DNA of 64,000 nt from the NCBI GenBank assembly GCA_028023455.1, contig JAQFVV010006475.1:496001-560000 (forward strand), read 5' to 3'. This stretch comes from Epiperipatus broadwayi (Eukaryota > Onychophora > Udeonychophora > Euonychophora > Peripatidae). This document shows, one piece after another, positions 10,196 to 21,582 of the stretch. Under the pieces are notes generated by a model. The model searched no databases. It saw only the letters and a program-made list of their open reading frames with translations, and had not been told where the DNA came from. A program made the translations under genes and the position numbers. The stretch's first letter is position 1. Each line of letters starts with the position of its first letter.

Positions 10196-10640
10196 ATAAA
10201 TATTGATATAAATATTGATTTATTGAGTGGGGAGCATAATTCTACCTGTGGATATTTGGATTTGTTATATAGTTGTGGTTTTGATCAGTTAATTTTTTCA
10301 TCTACATGCTTAATGCCAACTTCTAAATCTCTGCTTGATCATATTTTTATTAGACTTGATCAGGATTATAATTTTGAATCTGGTGTATCTGAATTAAATA
10401 TTACTGATCATCTGGCAATTTTTTTTAAATTCTCCATGACTCATAATAATTCGATAGCTACAGGTATGTTGATAAATTATCACATAATAAATTAAATCAC
10501 TGGGATTGTACTTTTGATTTAGATAATGTTGATAAAGCTTTTTTAGAATTCCAAAATATTTGTTGTTCTTTGATTGATAAGGCTACTTGTCATATTAAAT
10601 TAAATATAAAAATAGAAAATATTCTTTGTGGATTTCAGAT
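10196..10640 (+). pseudogene. L2/CR1-like LINE fragment: end of endonuclease and RT linker
   Basis: A 90-residue frame at 10223-10495 resembles the C-terminal end of an APE-type LINE endonuclease: a CGFDQLIFSSTCLMP segment followed by SLLDHIF and ELNITDHLAIFFKF, the usual SxxDHI and SDHxP-type region. After a frameshift near 10495, coding similarity continues (NHWDCTFDLDNVDKAFLEF) to about 10600, typical of the linker before RT. No RT core is present. The fragment is cut off at its 3' side by the PLE-B piece. The clade assignment is tentative. Confidence 0.6.
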
Positions 10641-10664
10641 GTCATTAAACCACTATTATTCTTA

Positions 10665-10871
10665 CTTTTTCCATGCTTATATAACAATTCATGCTCCTTT
10701 AATCTCTTTTCAATACTGCACCTCAATTCACCTACATTGATCTGTCAAGCAGAAAAGTAGTATCATATATCAAATTTTTTGTGACTGTGTGTTATCATAT
10801 ATAGGTGAATCAAGGTGCAGTATTGAGAAAAGATTAAAAGAACATGAATTGTTATATAAGCATGTAAAAAG
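10665..10871. repeat. Inverted repeat formed by two PLE-B nuclease fragments
   Basis: Arms 10665-10734 and 10802-10871 (70 bp each, few mismatches) flank a 67-bp loop. Both arms encode the same GIY-YIG segment (GESRCSIEKRLKEHELLYKH) reading outward, so two PLE-B copies are joined 5' to 5'. The minus arm is very short. An RNA across it would fold into a long hairpin. Confidence 0.8.
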
Positions 10872-11080
10872 TAACAATAATGGTGATTTAATGACTGCTT
10901 CAGTTTTTTTATCATAAAAAAATATATGAATTTAAATTTGATTTTGAAATTGTAAAAAATCTTCATGAAGAGAGAAACCATAATAAAAGAAAAAATAAGG
11001 AGTCAATTTTTATAAATAGGAGTAAAATGCATTTAATAAATAGACAAGCTGCTAACATTAAAATATGGGATTTGAATTGA
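10762..11080 (+). pseudogene. PLE-B: GIY-YIG endonuclease C-terminal fragment
   Basis: The frame from 10762 reads IIYQIFCDCVLSYIGESRC, then an IEKRLKEHELL helix: the GIY-YIG core with a CxC before YIG, as in EN-containing PLEs. A stop or frameshift falls near 10915; similarity resumes to a terminal TGA at 11078-11080 with KMHLINRQAANIKIWDLN. That ending recurs at 48809-48897 and 31690-31815, defining a PLE family distinct from PLE-A. The RT is missing, so the copy is strongly 5'-truncated. Confidence 0.75.
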
Positions 11081-11215
11081 TGTTTTGTTTCTTTTTTTAA
11101 AATTTAATGGCAGTTGAGGCAGGTTTAAGAAATTAATCGAAAGTACTACTGTAGATTGAAAGACTTTATAATAGTTTATTACCATTAAATTTATTATTTT
11201 TAATATATATATATA

Positions 11216-12590
11216 TAATGGGGATTTCAAGCCAGATTTTCAAGCTTCCTTCAGCTATCCAATCTATCAACTGATATACATGACTGCACATGTTAAAAAA
11301 GGTAAATGCTCTTCAGTATAGGTATTTCTTGCTGAACCAGCATTCATTAGTTAGTCCAGATCATCATCTTCCACACATATATGTAATAAGTGCTCAGTTT
11401 ATATAAAGATAGCAAATCTTCAAACTTTAATGAAAAGGCTTTTATTTACTATGCCAAGGGAACTCTTTAGCCTTCAATGACATTAAAAATCTGACGATGG
11501 AATGCTCAAATTCCTCGATACCAAATTATTATCATGCTCATGTTGACTTTAAGTCATTCTGATCCCTCATGTATAGAAATTTACCCATTTAAATTCATAG
11601 AAAAGGAAATCTATAATTATACAAATACATATATACTTTATATCTCTGAATTTTAGATGTAATTATAGGGGATTTGAATCCAGATTTTCAAGCTTCCTTC
11701 AACTATAAATTCTATCTTATACAACTGATACATCTGACCACACATATATGGAAAAGATAAATGATTTCCAGTAAACATGGATATAATAATATTAGAATCA
11801 TCAAGGAAGTTGGGCATTCCATCATCAAATTTCCATGGTATGGAAGGCTAAAGAGTTGGATGGTAGAGTAGATTGAAACATGTCCATTAAAGTTCAAAGA
11901 TTTGCTACCTTTATATAAACTGAGCACTTATTATATATATTGTGTGTGTAGAAGATGATGATCTAGACCAACTGATTCATGAGTTCTAGATAAATATGTA
12001 TATTGGAGATCATTTATCTTTTTTATGTGTGTGTCATCAGGTGTATTGCTTGTTTAAGATAGATTGCATCATTGAAGGGAGCTTGAAAATCTGGGTTCAA
12101 ATCCCTTATAATGACATCTAAACTTCAGGGATATAAAGTATACCTGTATTTGTATATTACAGATTCAACGTGTATTCTACCCATCCCTCTTCTAGGTATT
12201 TAAATGGACAATCCTATACATGATGGATCAGAATGACTTAAAGTCAACATGACATGGACATGACAATAATATTGGCATCATTTTGGTATTCCATCATCAG
12301 ATTTTCAATGGTATGGAAGGCTGAAGAGTTGGAAGGTGAAGTAGACTGAAGCCTGTTCATTAAAGTTTGAAGATTTGCTATCCTTATATAGATTGAGCAC
12401 TTATTATATATATATGTGTGTGTGGAAGATGATGATCTGGACCAAGTGATGAGAGCTGCTTTAGCATGAAATACATATATTGGATATCATTTATCTTTTT
12501 TTTGCATGTGTGTAATTATGTGTATTGATTGTTCGATAGCTGAAGGGGACTTGAATATCTGGGTTTAAATCCTCTATAATTACATCTAAA
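11216..12590. repeat. Inverted array of a 450-470-bp repeat
   Basis: A sequence with GGGATTTNAANCCAGATTTT and TTCAAGCTTCCTTCA appears at 11221 and 11669 in one orientation and at about 12075-12105 and 12540-12575 in the other. Spacing is about 448 bp on the left and 468 bp on the right. Other shared landmarks are AGCACTTATTATATATAT, GAAGATGATGATCT and GATGGAATGCTC-type blocks. The structure is two minus-oriented and two plus-oriented units with a symmetry centre near 11.89 kb. No protein is encoded. One plus unit contains GAAAC-AU-GUC near 11875, the spacing of a hammerhead helix III, but the rest of the core is poor. Confidence 0.75.
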
Positions 12591-12881
12591 CTCCATGGAT
12601 TTAAAGTATACCTGTATCTGGATATATATAATCTGGATATTAAGTGAGACAGACATAATATTTAGTTTCTAAATACCATAAAATTGATGGTAACTTTGAC
12701 TTGTCATATAATTATATGGCATTTTTCTAGAGTGATCTATCATCTATTTGGTCCTTTATCAGCTCAAAGATACATTAGCATTGTGATGATGAAGTTTATC
12801 TATTTCATTTCTTGTCAGTCTTTCCTTTTGCTACCAATTCTTCCATGCATTAGATCATTTTCTTTCTTAAATGAAATATAC

Positions 12882-15402
12882 TGTAAGAGATGGCTTACAA
12901 CCAACTTTCACACCTGTCCCAGTTCTTTCTCAAAGTTTAAATTCAAATCAAGTGGTAGGCAAATAATTTATCCTACATACCTGCTTATATACATGAAGTA
13001 TATATGTATATAAACATACATATAAACTAATATGTTTATCTATTTGTAGAAATTTTTTTTTCTTCATTTAATCTCATTAACTAAAATAATAATTAATTGA
13101 TTTATAGGACAGACATAATCAAAGGCCAAAATTTAGATGAGGTCAAAATTGTTGTTAAGTGATCGAATTTCAATAATGAAGACTAAACAAAAATACTAAT
13201 AATGTTTTATAATTTATTTATTTTTTCTTGATTAAGTTGTAACAATAAGTTTTAGCTAGCATGAGAAAAACAATCTAGCATTTTATTCACTTGTGGTCTA
13301 ATAGTAAAACTATCAGCACATAAAAAAAGTCTTTTATTTTATTGTTTTAAAAAAAAAGTTCAGCATTTAAAAAGGAAAGAAAACAGTAAGAATATGTATT
13401 TTAAAATTTAATGTCAATATTCTAAAATTAATATTAAAATCTTTATAATTTGGATAGAAGAAAACTGGAAATTTAAACTTCAATATATAATTAGCAGGAA
13501 TGAATTAATGACTTAATTTATTCTGCAAGTGTGAATTTGTTGTTTTGGAAATAAGAAAAAAGAAATGTGAAAATACTAAAAATTAATTGTTTCTTTAAGT
13601 CATTTTCTTATATTTAGTGAAGCCACAACATAATTAATAGTGATTAGTAAAATGGTCATTACAAGGTGTGTGGGGTAAAAAAAAACAATACTGTAGGTGT
13701 TTCCAAAGCTAGCTTCGATGTCATTTTAAAAGTTTCCATCAAAATGTCTATTTTACAAAATGCTGGTGAACATCAATCTTCAATGGAATTTATGTGTTCA
13801 GGAGAGATAATTTGTATGTGTTTGTTTTAACCAAGCAGCATGAAATATATAGATAACAACAGAGTTGGTGAACAGGAACGTTATGCATGGAGATTGACAT
13901 TTAAGTTTATAAACTCTTAACTGTAGACAAAATGCTTGCTTTCCTCAGGATGTATATATATATTTTGATTCACATGATTTTTATTTATTTTTTGCTTTTA
14001 TTATTTCTATTTGAAAGTTCATGTATTGTAAATTTTTTATTGTGTTTTCAAGATTCATTTTCAAATTCGAACACCTGCAATTTAAAAGTGGTAGCAGTGA
14101 ATGAATATGTATCTTATGTTGATGTATTTTAAAAAAGAATCATAGTCAATTAATATGTATAATTTTTAATAAAAGTAAATTTACAGATTCCTCTGGAAAT
14201 TCAACATTGATCCATCAAGGCAACTTCAAGTAAGGTTTTTATGTATTTAACATTGGGAGAAAACTTTAGAACAAACAAAACTATATTGATTACTAAAAAG
14301 TTTTTAATAATATCTAATTGTAATTATGTTATTTCTGAGTGCATAATTAATTAACTTGAATAAATGGTCTTTTACTTATCTTTTATTAATTTTTATTATG
14401 ACTTACACACACATGGATGGGAAGGGGACTATATATACATTTAATAAAAAAATAGTTATAAATATATTTACCCCAACCTATAAATATCATTCAAATAATT
14501 ATATTAATGGTTTAGTTTTAGAATTACTGAACTCTCATTTTGCTTTTCTTTTTTTTGTTTTATGTATATATTTAGTGAATTATCTAATATCATTTTGTAT
14601 ATACTGTACTGTGAATTATTTTGTTTCTGTTGTGTTAAGCCATCCAATGATAGAAGACCATTCTTGTTAACTGAATATTTATTTATTTTATTTTTGTTTG
14701 TAAATATTTATTATTATATGTAATTAATAAAGGTATTTAGTTGTTTAAACCAATATGATCTCTGTTTGATCATCACCATCATCATTATGCATTTGCACCA
14801 CTAGATGTTTGATCATCACCATCATCATTATACATTCACACTATTAAGACTTTCATCATCACTATCATTAAGAAGTTACAACATTAAAGGTTTAATGATG
14901 ATCATCATTATATGTTGCTCTCCTAATTGATTGGCCATCATCATTTTTTTTATCTATGCTTGTATATAGACATATTTGGTCAATAATTAAGTAGGTTCAT
15001 CCCTGAAGAGAGCTGATTGCAAGAACTCCCTGAGTTTGAATTCTGTGGTGTAATGGGGCCCAAAAAGGGAAATGTAATGAACATGTACTAGTCTAGGTTA
15101 CATTAAAATGTTGTATGTAAATTATAAGTTAGTATATTGAAAGTAGATATGACTTGGAACTAGGCATTTCATTGTGACATCTTTAGCATTTTATTTGAAG
15201 ACCTAGGTCTGACAGTAGTGAGATGTGCTTTCTTTGTTATATGCCATTCCTGATTCTGTAATATCTGGTGCACCTAAATGGGATGTCTAATCATGGATTT
15301 AGGATATGACTTGTTGTAGATTGGTGGACACATTGTATTCAAATTATTCAAATACTGAGTCATATTCACATCGTCTATGGTGTACCCTGCAGTCCTGTTA
15401 TA
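12882..15402 (+). repeat. Left LTR of the long-LTR element
   Basis: Starts TGTAAGAGATGGCTTACAAC and ends near CCTGTTATA. It matches 19186-21582 along its length except for an extra segment of about 75 bp near 15280-15355. It includes a region rich in ATC/ATT trinucleotides (14760-14900). Open frames at 12684-13013, 13932-14132 and 14356-14670 are not conserved between copies as protein, so I treat them as chance frames. Confidence 0.8.
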
Positions 15403-15404
15403 TC

Positions 15405-15422
15405 TGGCTCCCAATGTTTTGG
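15405..15422 (+). other. Primer-binding-site-like sequence
   Basis: TGGCTCCCAATGTTTTGG lies two bases after the left LTR end, where reverse transcription of an LTR element would be primed. The minus-strand relative at 43.5 kb has TGGCACCATTAAC at the equivalent place. The matching tRNA was not identified. Confidence 0.4.
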
Positions 15423-16276
15423 ACTGAACATAGTTTAGATTCAAGGGAGGTCCAGCCATTGGACTGGAATTAAAAAAAAATTTTTTTATTATATATTTTT
15501 TCTTATTTTACCCTTAAGGTTTAAATCTTAAATCCATATTGGACATACTCTTTTATACAAGTCCAAAATATATTCAATAGGAATGATAGTGGACACATAT
15601 GTCAATTTTTTGTTTGGGAATTTAAAATTCACATTAAAAGTAAATAACATAAAAAGTTCACATTAAAAGTAAATAACATAAAAAGTGGTGAATGCAACGT
15701 GTGGTGGAGAGAACAAATAGAGATCAACTTTTAAATCAATAACCAATAAGTGAAATTAAAAATAGAGGAATTAGGCAAGCTAAAACATCAGTTTAAAAAA
15801 AGACAATAAATAAATAAATAGTGGCATGAAGTGGTTAGGAGCTCTACGGTATTGTATTTTGACATTTATAAGTATAAAGTTTTTTTTGAATATTTACTTA
15901 AATAGATGTTACTTAGAAGTAGAGTAATATTTGGAAGCACAATTATAGAGACTATGGAAGGTACATTAGATACTAGTGTTGTTGAAGGAGAAAGTGATAT
16001 TAATAATAGTAATGGGGAGGGGTCTTTATCAATCCAAACACCTGGGGGGTCTATGATGGAGGAGAATTAATCTCTACAGAGAAAAGAGGAAAGCCAAATA
16101 GCTTTTTGTATGCAAGAAGTCCCCACTTATCAGTGGGGACTTCTGCAGAATACTGAGAATATGACCATTTTGCAACAAATGTTTCAAAAAATGTAGGCCC
16201 ATATGAACAGTATCAAGGAGGTTATTAATTGAAACATGATGAAAAGTTGTGAGTGATTTAAAAAAACTCCACATAA
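15423..16276 (+). other. Interior leader with gag-like scraps, no intact frame
   Basis: AT-rich region following the PBS. A short acidic reading (EGTLDTSVVEGESDINN) is visible near 15955-16010 and might be a gag N-terminus, but it is broken soon after. A direct duplication of about 27 bp (AAAAGTTCACATTAAAAGT) lies near 15635-15685, and a GTCCCCACTTATCAGTGGGGAC hairpin-forming sequence lies near 16120-16141. Confidence 0.4.
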
Positions 16277-16483
16277 ATGATCAATGAGAGAGACAACATT
16301 GAAGGAATTGCCACAGTATCTATCTATGAAGAAGGTGAAGACACTATAGTCAAAGTTGGAAATGAAATTTTACATGGTAAACCTTATCATTGGCATGACT
16401 GGTGCATTATTCGTGATCAATGTTATCTGTACATTTGGAATAATGCTATAATTTTAAAGCTGTCCTATTTTAGTATGGGATGA
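16277..16483 (+). CDS. Small unrecognised ORF inside the long-LTR element
   Basis: A 68-residue frame beginning MINERDNIEG, with an acidic middle (YEEGEDTIV) and an aromatic His-rich stretch (HGKPYHWHDW). I do not recognise it. It lies between the leader and the 273-residue frame and may be a surviving piece of gag or of an accessory protein. It could also be a chance frame. Confidence 0.25.
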   Translation: MINERDNIEGIATVSIYEEGEDTIVKVGNEILHGKPYHWHDWCIIRDQCYLYIWNNAIILKLSYFSMG

Positions 16484-16569
16484 TTCCCATTCATTATGGA
16501 TGGAAAATTTACCACTATTTACTCTACTGGTAAAATGATGTAGGAAATTATGAACAATGTTTAGGAGAA

Positions 16570-17391
16570 ATGCATAGTGCACATAGTCAAGTTAAACCTC
16601 ATACTCCTAGTCAACCTATTCTATCTTCATCTGATTCAACATGTTCACTCTTTGGAGATTGGTTTTTTAAATGTAAAAAAGATGAGATGATTAACCACCA
16701 CTCAAATAAACCTCAACAAGCCATTATGTTACAAAAGAATGTGCCTGGTTTTATTTTTGAATGTAATAATGGCACTAAACATTCTTTTATTGTTAAAGCT
16801 TTACTTGACCCCGAATTTTCTGTTGGTTGGATATCTCAGGTCTCCAAAGATGAAATAGAAGATCCTATAAGTCTTAGTTTGGGAGAGATTGTATTGAACT
16901 TAGATCAGAATAATCTAAGTACTCCATTACCAAACCCACCAACAAACTCCATCGAAATAAACCTAAATAATGATATAATGCAAATTAGTGCTAGCAACCA
17001 ATGCCACAAACCAAAACCTTATCCTGAGCACAAGGTCTGTGAACATAATGATGACATCCAGAACAAATCACTAGTAGTTCAGAAAGCTGTCACACAAGAA
17101 AACTGCCACATCCACCATGTTATCACACAGCAGAGTGACGACATAAAGAATCATTACAACACTATTGAAATGATGGAAATTGATCTGCAAAACTTGGAAA
17201 GAAGGATGGATAAAAGTAAAGCAGAGATTCTTCATAACACAAAAACATTGGCAATATCCACAGAAGTTATGTGCAATATACAAGGTCAGGTAAAGAAATC
17301 ATACCAATTGACAAATCCACATATAAATAATATGGAATTTAATTTAGAAAAAGACATTCTGATGATATTTTACAATATCAAGGGAAATTGA
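16570..17391 (+). CDS. 273-residue unrecognised protein of the long-LTR element
   Basis: The longest open frame in the interior and strikingly intact beside badly decayed neighbours. It is hydrophilic, with no signal peptide or membrane segment. Residues about 50-90 (GFIFECNNGTKHSFIVKALLD and following) could be a relic of a retroviral-type aspartic protease fold, with DPEFS where D(T/S)G is expected, but this is weak. Residues about 170-240 are rich in Gln, His and charged residues and look like a coiled coil (IEMMEIDLQNLERRMDKSK). It ends at TGA 17389-17391 and the next frame begins at an overlapping TTG, so a frameshift may link the two. It could be gag-protease, an accessory protein or a captured gene. 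I assign no function. Confidence 0.4.
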   Translation: MHSAHSQVKPHTPSQPILSSSDSTCSLFGDWFFKCKKDEMINHHSNKPQQAIMLQKNVPGFIFECNNGTKHSFIVKALLDPEFSVGWISQVSKDEIEDPISLSLGEIVLNLDQNNLSTPLPNPPTNSIEINLNNDIMQISASNQCHKPKPYPEHKVCEHNDDIQNKSLVVQKAVTQENCHIHHVITQQSDDIKNHYNTIEMMEIDLQNLERRMDKSKAEILHNTKTLAISTEVMCNIQGQVKKSYQLTNPHINNMEFNLEKDILMIFYNIKGN

Positions 17392-17684
17392 ACTCTCATA
17401 ATTTTCTGATGGGCCACAAGTCATACAACATACCTGTAATGGGAAAACAATTCATAATTGCCGAATTGGAAGAAATAATCCAAAATTTTTCACAAGTCAA
17501 TTCTGAAAACCTTATACTTAACCCACACATAAATATGTCATGTGTTGGAAGCATTATGGATGAATACATGGAAGAAAGTACAAAGGCAGGTAGATTGGAT
17601 ATATACTTGAAATCGTTGTGCCACATTCATATGTGCAATCAAACCCATAAGCATGACACTGGAGGACTAAGTGACAATCATTGA
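17388..17684 (+). CDS. 98-residue unrecognised ORF overlapping the 273-residue frame
   Basis: Begins at a TTG that overlaps the preceding TGA by one frame step. Has FIIAELEEIIQNFSQV, suggesting an amphipathic helix, and a Cys/His-containing tail (CHIHMCNQTHKH). It could be the continuation of the 273-residue protein after a frameshift. No family recognised. Confidence 0.3.
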   Translation: MNSHNFLMGHKSYNIPVMGKQFIIAELEEIIQNFSQVNSENLILNPHINMSCVGSIMDEYMEESTKAGRLDIYLKSLCHIHMCNQTHKHDTGGLSDNH

Positions 17685-17703
17685 AATGAAGCATCACCAA
17701 TCG

Positions 17704-18080
17704 TAATGGCTGTCATAAGAGATTGTTCTCATAGGATGATTGTGTATAAAGATAAAAATGCAATCAATATATTTGATCATCTTAAATGTGTATCATGATA
17801 TATTAATTTTTCATCTGATGAAGCGGATAACCAAAATATGAAAAATTATTGGATAATGATGGAAAATAACCCATTACAATCGATTAAACAGAAAAGTTTC
17901 TGGTATCGCAAGTTGTGCAATACATATGAAGGCCCATTCACATACATTAGGCATGTGAATAACAATGCTTACAAGGAAAAGCACTTGTTAGGGAAGGACC
18001 TTCAAAGATTTTTGACCATTGGAACACATAAAAGGACTATAGATAGCAATTTAATCCAATATGATTTTATAAAAAGATAA
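17704..18080 (+). pseudogene. Degenerate pol-like frame with a TYEGP motif
   Basis: An open segment interrupted near 17800 reads VMAVIRDCSHRMIVYKDK and then continues as 17838-18080. That part has WYRKLCNTYEGPFTYIRHVNN, which resembles the integrase-tail motif F/KYEGPY-I in the next frame (18394-18657). It may be a second, more diverged integrase C-terminus. Decayed; moderate to low certainty. Confidence 0.35.
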
Positions 18081-18393
18081 TAGATTTATATGTACATAGA
18101 GAAATTTGGACAATGATACAGATATTGACAAAAGAAAAAGACCTGCCCCAAGATATGTCATAAATGAAGACACTCATTTATTGTATTAAATCATAGTTTT
18201 TTGTTATTATTCCCCTAAATGTAGAATGTTAACCTACTGAGTCTCTTAACTGAACATAAGTTGTAAGCTAAGATAAGTCTGAAGCTGATATATAAATTTA
18301 TTTAGTATATTCTAATGTGGAATGCATCAAATAATCATAGATAGTGTGCAGACAATTCCATAGTTACTAAATCAAAGATTAATAAAGGATATA

Positions 18394-18657
18394 TTGCAAG
18401 CTCAAGAGCTACTAAATATGAAAGCAAATTGTAGAAATAAGAATGTAAGAAGGTCTAAACATGAATTCAGAATTAGAGACAGAGTGCTAATAAAAACTCC
18501 ACATCCTAGTAAACTGCAGGAAGGCAAGTATCATAAGTTTAGTAATACGTATGAGGGACCATATACCATTGTTAAGCAATCAGGTCCCAAGAGGAGAGGT
18601 CTGAGGCACGTATATCTTAAAAGCCTTATTTTGGATGTTAATAACAATTCAGAATAA
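18394..18657 (+). pseudogene. Integrase C-terminal domain fragment
   Basis: An 87-residue frame has the order typical of the end of Ty3/gypsy-type integrases: a helical ENxxxAQ-like start (MQAQELLNMKANCRNKN), then FRIRDRVLIKT (matching FKVGDLVL-K), then FSNTYEGPYTIVKQSGP (matching the SH3-like KYEGPY-I strand) and a closing RHVYLKSL. The zinc-binding and DDE catalytic domains are not found upstream, so this is a remnant. Confidence 0.65.
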
Positions 18658-18659
18658 TA

Positions 18660-19174
18660 TCAGGTAAATGTTAACATCGTTGAGATATATAATTAAAAAA
18701 GAGAGTAAACTTCGTAAAAATAGCAAGTGCAATGTATAATAAAATATATGTATATAAACATATATATGTAGTACAGGGTTAGGGATATTAAGTTTGATGA
18801 GAGTATTTCCCTAGTAACGCTTAGATGCAATCATGGGAATATCTAGAGGCTAACTTAAAACATATGTTATGATATTTGGCTAGACCTTCAGAATTCAATA
18901 AGCCTCAAAGGAGCATGGAGAAGATTAGCAAATAAAGAATTTCATGTGCCTTCTGTAATAGAGACACATTCTTGGTTATGCCTTCATTATAAAACCATCA
19001 AAGCTCTAAAAACAGCACACTATTTCCAAAACCAGCTATTCAATAATAGAAAAAAATGTTAGAAAGTTAGGAAATTGATGTAGCAACCCTTCACCAAACC
19101 CAAAATAGTCATACATTCTTAACATACTTGTGAGTGATAAAATTTAGAATCCAGTTTAAAATTTTAACTCTGTT
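18660..19174 (+). other. 3' untranslated interior of the long-LTR element
   Basis: No coding signal. It connects the integrase fragment to the polypurine tract. Confidence 0.4.
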
Positions 19175-19185
19175 AAGGAGAGGGG
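19175..19185 (+). other. Polypurine tract
   Basis: AAGGAGAGGGG directly precedes the TG of the right LTR, the expected position of the plus-strand primer. This supports plus orientation and the chosen LTR boundary. Confidence 0.65.
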
Positions 19186-21582
19186 TGTTATAAGAGATGG
19201 CTTACAACCAACTTTCACACCTGTCCCCATTCTTTTACAAAGTTTGAATTCAGACCAAGTGGTAAGCAAATAATTTATCCTACATACCTGCTTATATACA
19301 TGAAGTATATATGTATATAAACATACATATAAATTAATATGTTTGTCTATTTGTAGAAATTTTTTTTTCATTTAATCTCATTAACTAAAATAATAATTAA
19401 TTGACTTATAGGACAGACATAATCAAAGGTCAAAATTTAGATGAGGTCAAAATTGTTGCTAAGTGATCGAATTTCAATAATGAAGACTAAACAAAAATAC
19501 TAATAATAATGTTTTATTTATTTATTTTTTCTTGATTAAGTTGTAACAATAAGTTTTAGCTAGCATGAGAAAAACAATCTAGCATTTTATTCACTTGTGG
19601 TCTAATAGTAAAACTATCAGCACATAAAAAAAGTCTTTTATTTTATTGTTTTAAAAAAAAAGTTCAGCATTTAAAAAGGAAAGAAAACAGTAAGAATATG
19701 TATTTTAAAATTTAATATCAATATTCTAAAATTAATATTAAAATCTTTATAATTTGGATAGAATGAAACTGGAAATTTAAAGTTCAATTTATAATTAGCA
19801 GGACTGAACTAATGACTTAATTTATTCTGCAAGTTAGAATTTGTTTTTATGAAATTAAGAAAAAAAGAAACATGAAAATATTAAAAATGAATTGTTTCTT
19901 TAAGCCATTTTCTCATATTTACTGAAGCTACAACATAATTAATAGTGATTGATAAAATGGTCATTACAATGTCTGTGGGGTAAAAAAACCAATACTGTAG
20001 GTGTTTCCAAAGCTAGCTTCATTGTCATTTTAAAAGTTTCCATCAAAATATCTATTTTACAAAATGCTGGTGAACATCAATCTTCACTGGAATTATGTGT
20101 GTTCAGGAGAGATAATTTGTATATGTTTGTTTTAACCAACCAGCATGAAATATATAGATATCAACAGAGTTGGTGAACAGGAACATTATGCATGGAGATT
20201 GACATTTAAGTTTATAAACTCTTAACTGTAGACAAAATGCTTGCTTTCCTCAGGATATATATATATTGATTCATGTGATTTTTTTTTGCTTTTATTATTT
20301 CTATTCGAAAGTTCATGTATTATAATTTTTATTATTGTGTATTCAAGATTCATTTTCAAATTCGAACACCTGCAATTTAAAAGTGGAATCAGTGAATGGA
20401 TATGTATCATATGTTGATGTATTTTAAAAAAGGAATCATAGGCAATTAATATGTATAATTTTTAATAAAAGAAAAATTTACATATTCCTCTGGTAATTCA
20501 ACATTGATCCATCAAGACAACCTCAAGTAAGGTTTTTATATATTTAACATTGAGGGAAAACTTTAGAACAAATAAAACTATATTAATTACTAATAAGTTT
20601 TTAATAATATCTAATTGTAATTATTTTATTTCTGAGTGCATAATTAATCAACTTGAATAAATGGTCTTTTACTTATCTTTTATTAATTTTTACTATGACT
20701 TACACACACACATAGATGGGAAAGGGACTATATATTTTTTTTAATAAAAAAATAGTTATAAATATATTTACCCCAACCTATAAATATCATTCAAATAATT
20801 ATATGAATTGGGGTGTTTTTAGAATTACTGAACTCTCATTTTGTTTTTTTGTTTGTTTTATTTATATATTTAGTGAATTATCTAATATCATTTTGTATAT
20901 ACTGTACTGTGAATTATTTTGTTTCTGTTGTGTTAAGGCTCCAATGATAGAAGACCATTCTTGTTAACTGAATACTTATTTATTTTATTTTTTGTTTGTA
21001 AATATTTATTATTATATATAATAAACATATTTAGTTGTTTAAACCAATCTGATCTCTGTTTGATCATCCCCATCATCATTATACATTCATACTAATAAGA
21101 GGTTTATCATCACTATCATTAAAATTTACATCATTAAAGGTTTGATGATGATCATCATCATTATATGTTGCTTTTCTAATTGATTAATGATGCATCATCA
21201 ATATTTTATCTATGCTTATATATAGACATATTTGGTCAATAATTAAGTAGGTCCATCTTTGAAGAAAGCTGATTGCAAGAACTCCATGAGTTTGAATTCC
21301 ATGGTGTGATGGGGCCCAAAAGGGAGATGTAATGAACATGCATTAGTCTAGGTTACATTAAAATGTTGTAGGTAAATTATAAGTTAGTATATTGAAAATA
21401 GATGTGATTTGGAACTAGGCATTTCATTGTGACATCTTTAGCATCCTATTCAAAGGCCTAGGTCTGACAGTAGTGAGATGTGCTCCCTTTGTTATATGCT
21501 ATTCCTGATTCTGTAAATCTGGTGCACCAATTACTGAGTCATATTTACATCATCTTATGGTGTACCCTGTTGTTCTATTATA
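19186..21582 (+). repeat. Right LTR of the long-LTR element
   Basis: Begins TGTTATAAGAGATGGCTTAC immediately after the polypurine tract and ends at ATTATA before ATAC. Clearly diverged from the left LTR (substitutions, small indels and one 75-bp gap), so the insertion is not recent. A PLE-A pair begins 12 bp downstream. Confidence 0.8.

Larger units (their letters stand above)
12882..21582 (+). mobile_element. Long-LTR retrotransposon, decayed interior
   Basis: Direct repeats of about 2.5 and 2.4 kb flank a 3.8-kb interior. The outer ends are bracketed by ATAC (12878-12881 and 21583-21586). A PBS-like TGGCTCCCAATG starts two bases after the left LTR, and a polypurine tract AAGGAGAGGGG abuts the right LTR. 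The interior holds several frames but no intact pol; only an integrase-tail-like fragment is recognisable. The LTRs are unusually long relative to the interior. Ty3/gypsy affinity is a guess from that integrase fragment. Confidence 0.8.

Noticed and set aside
15274-15459. 61-residue minus-strand frame at the left LTR end
   Set aside because: Absent from the right LTR and antisense to the element; no recognisable domain.
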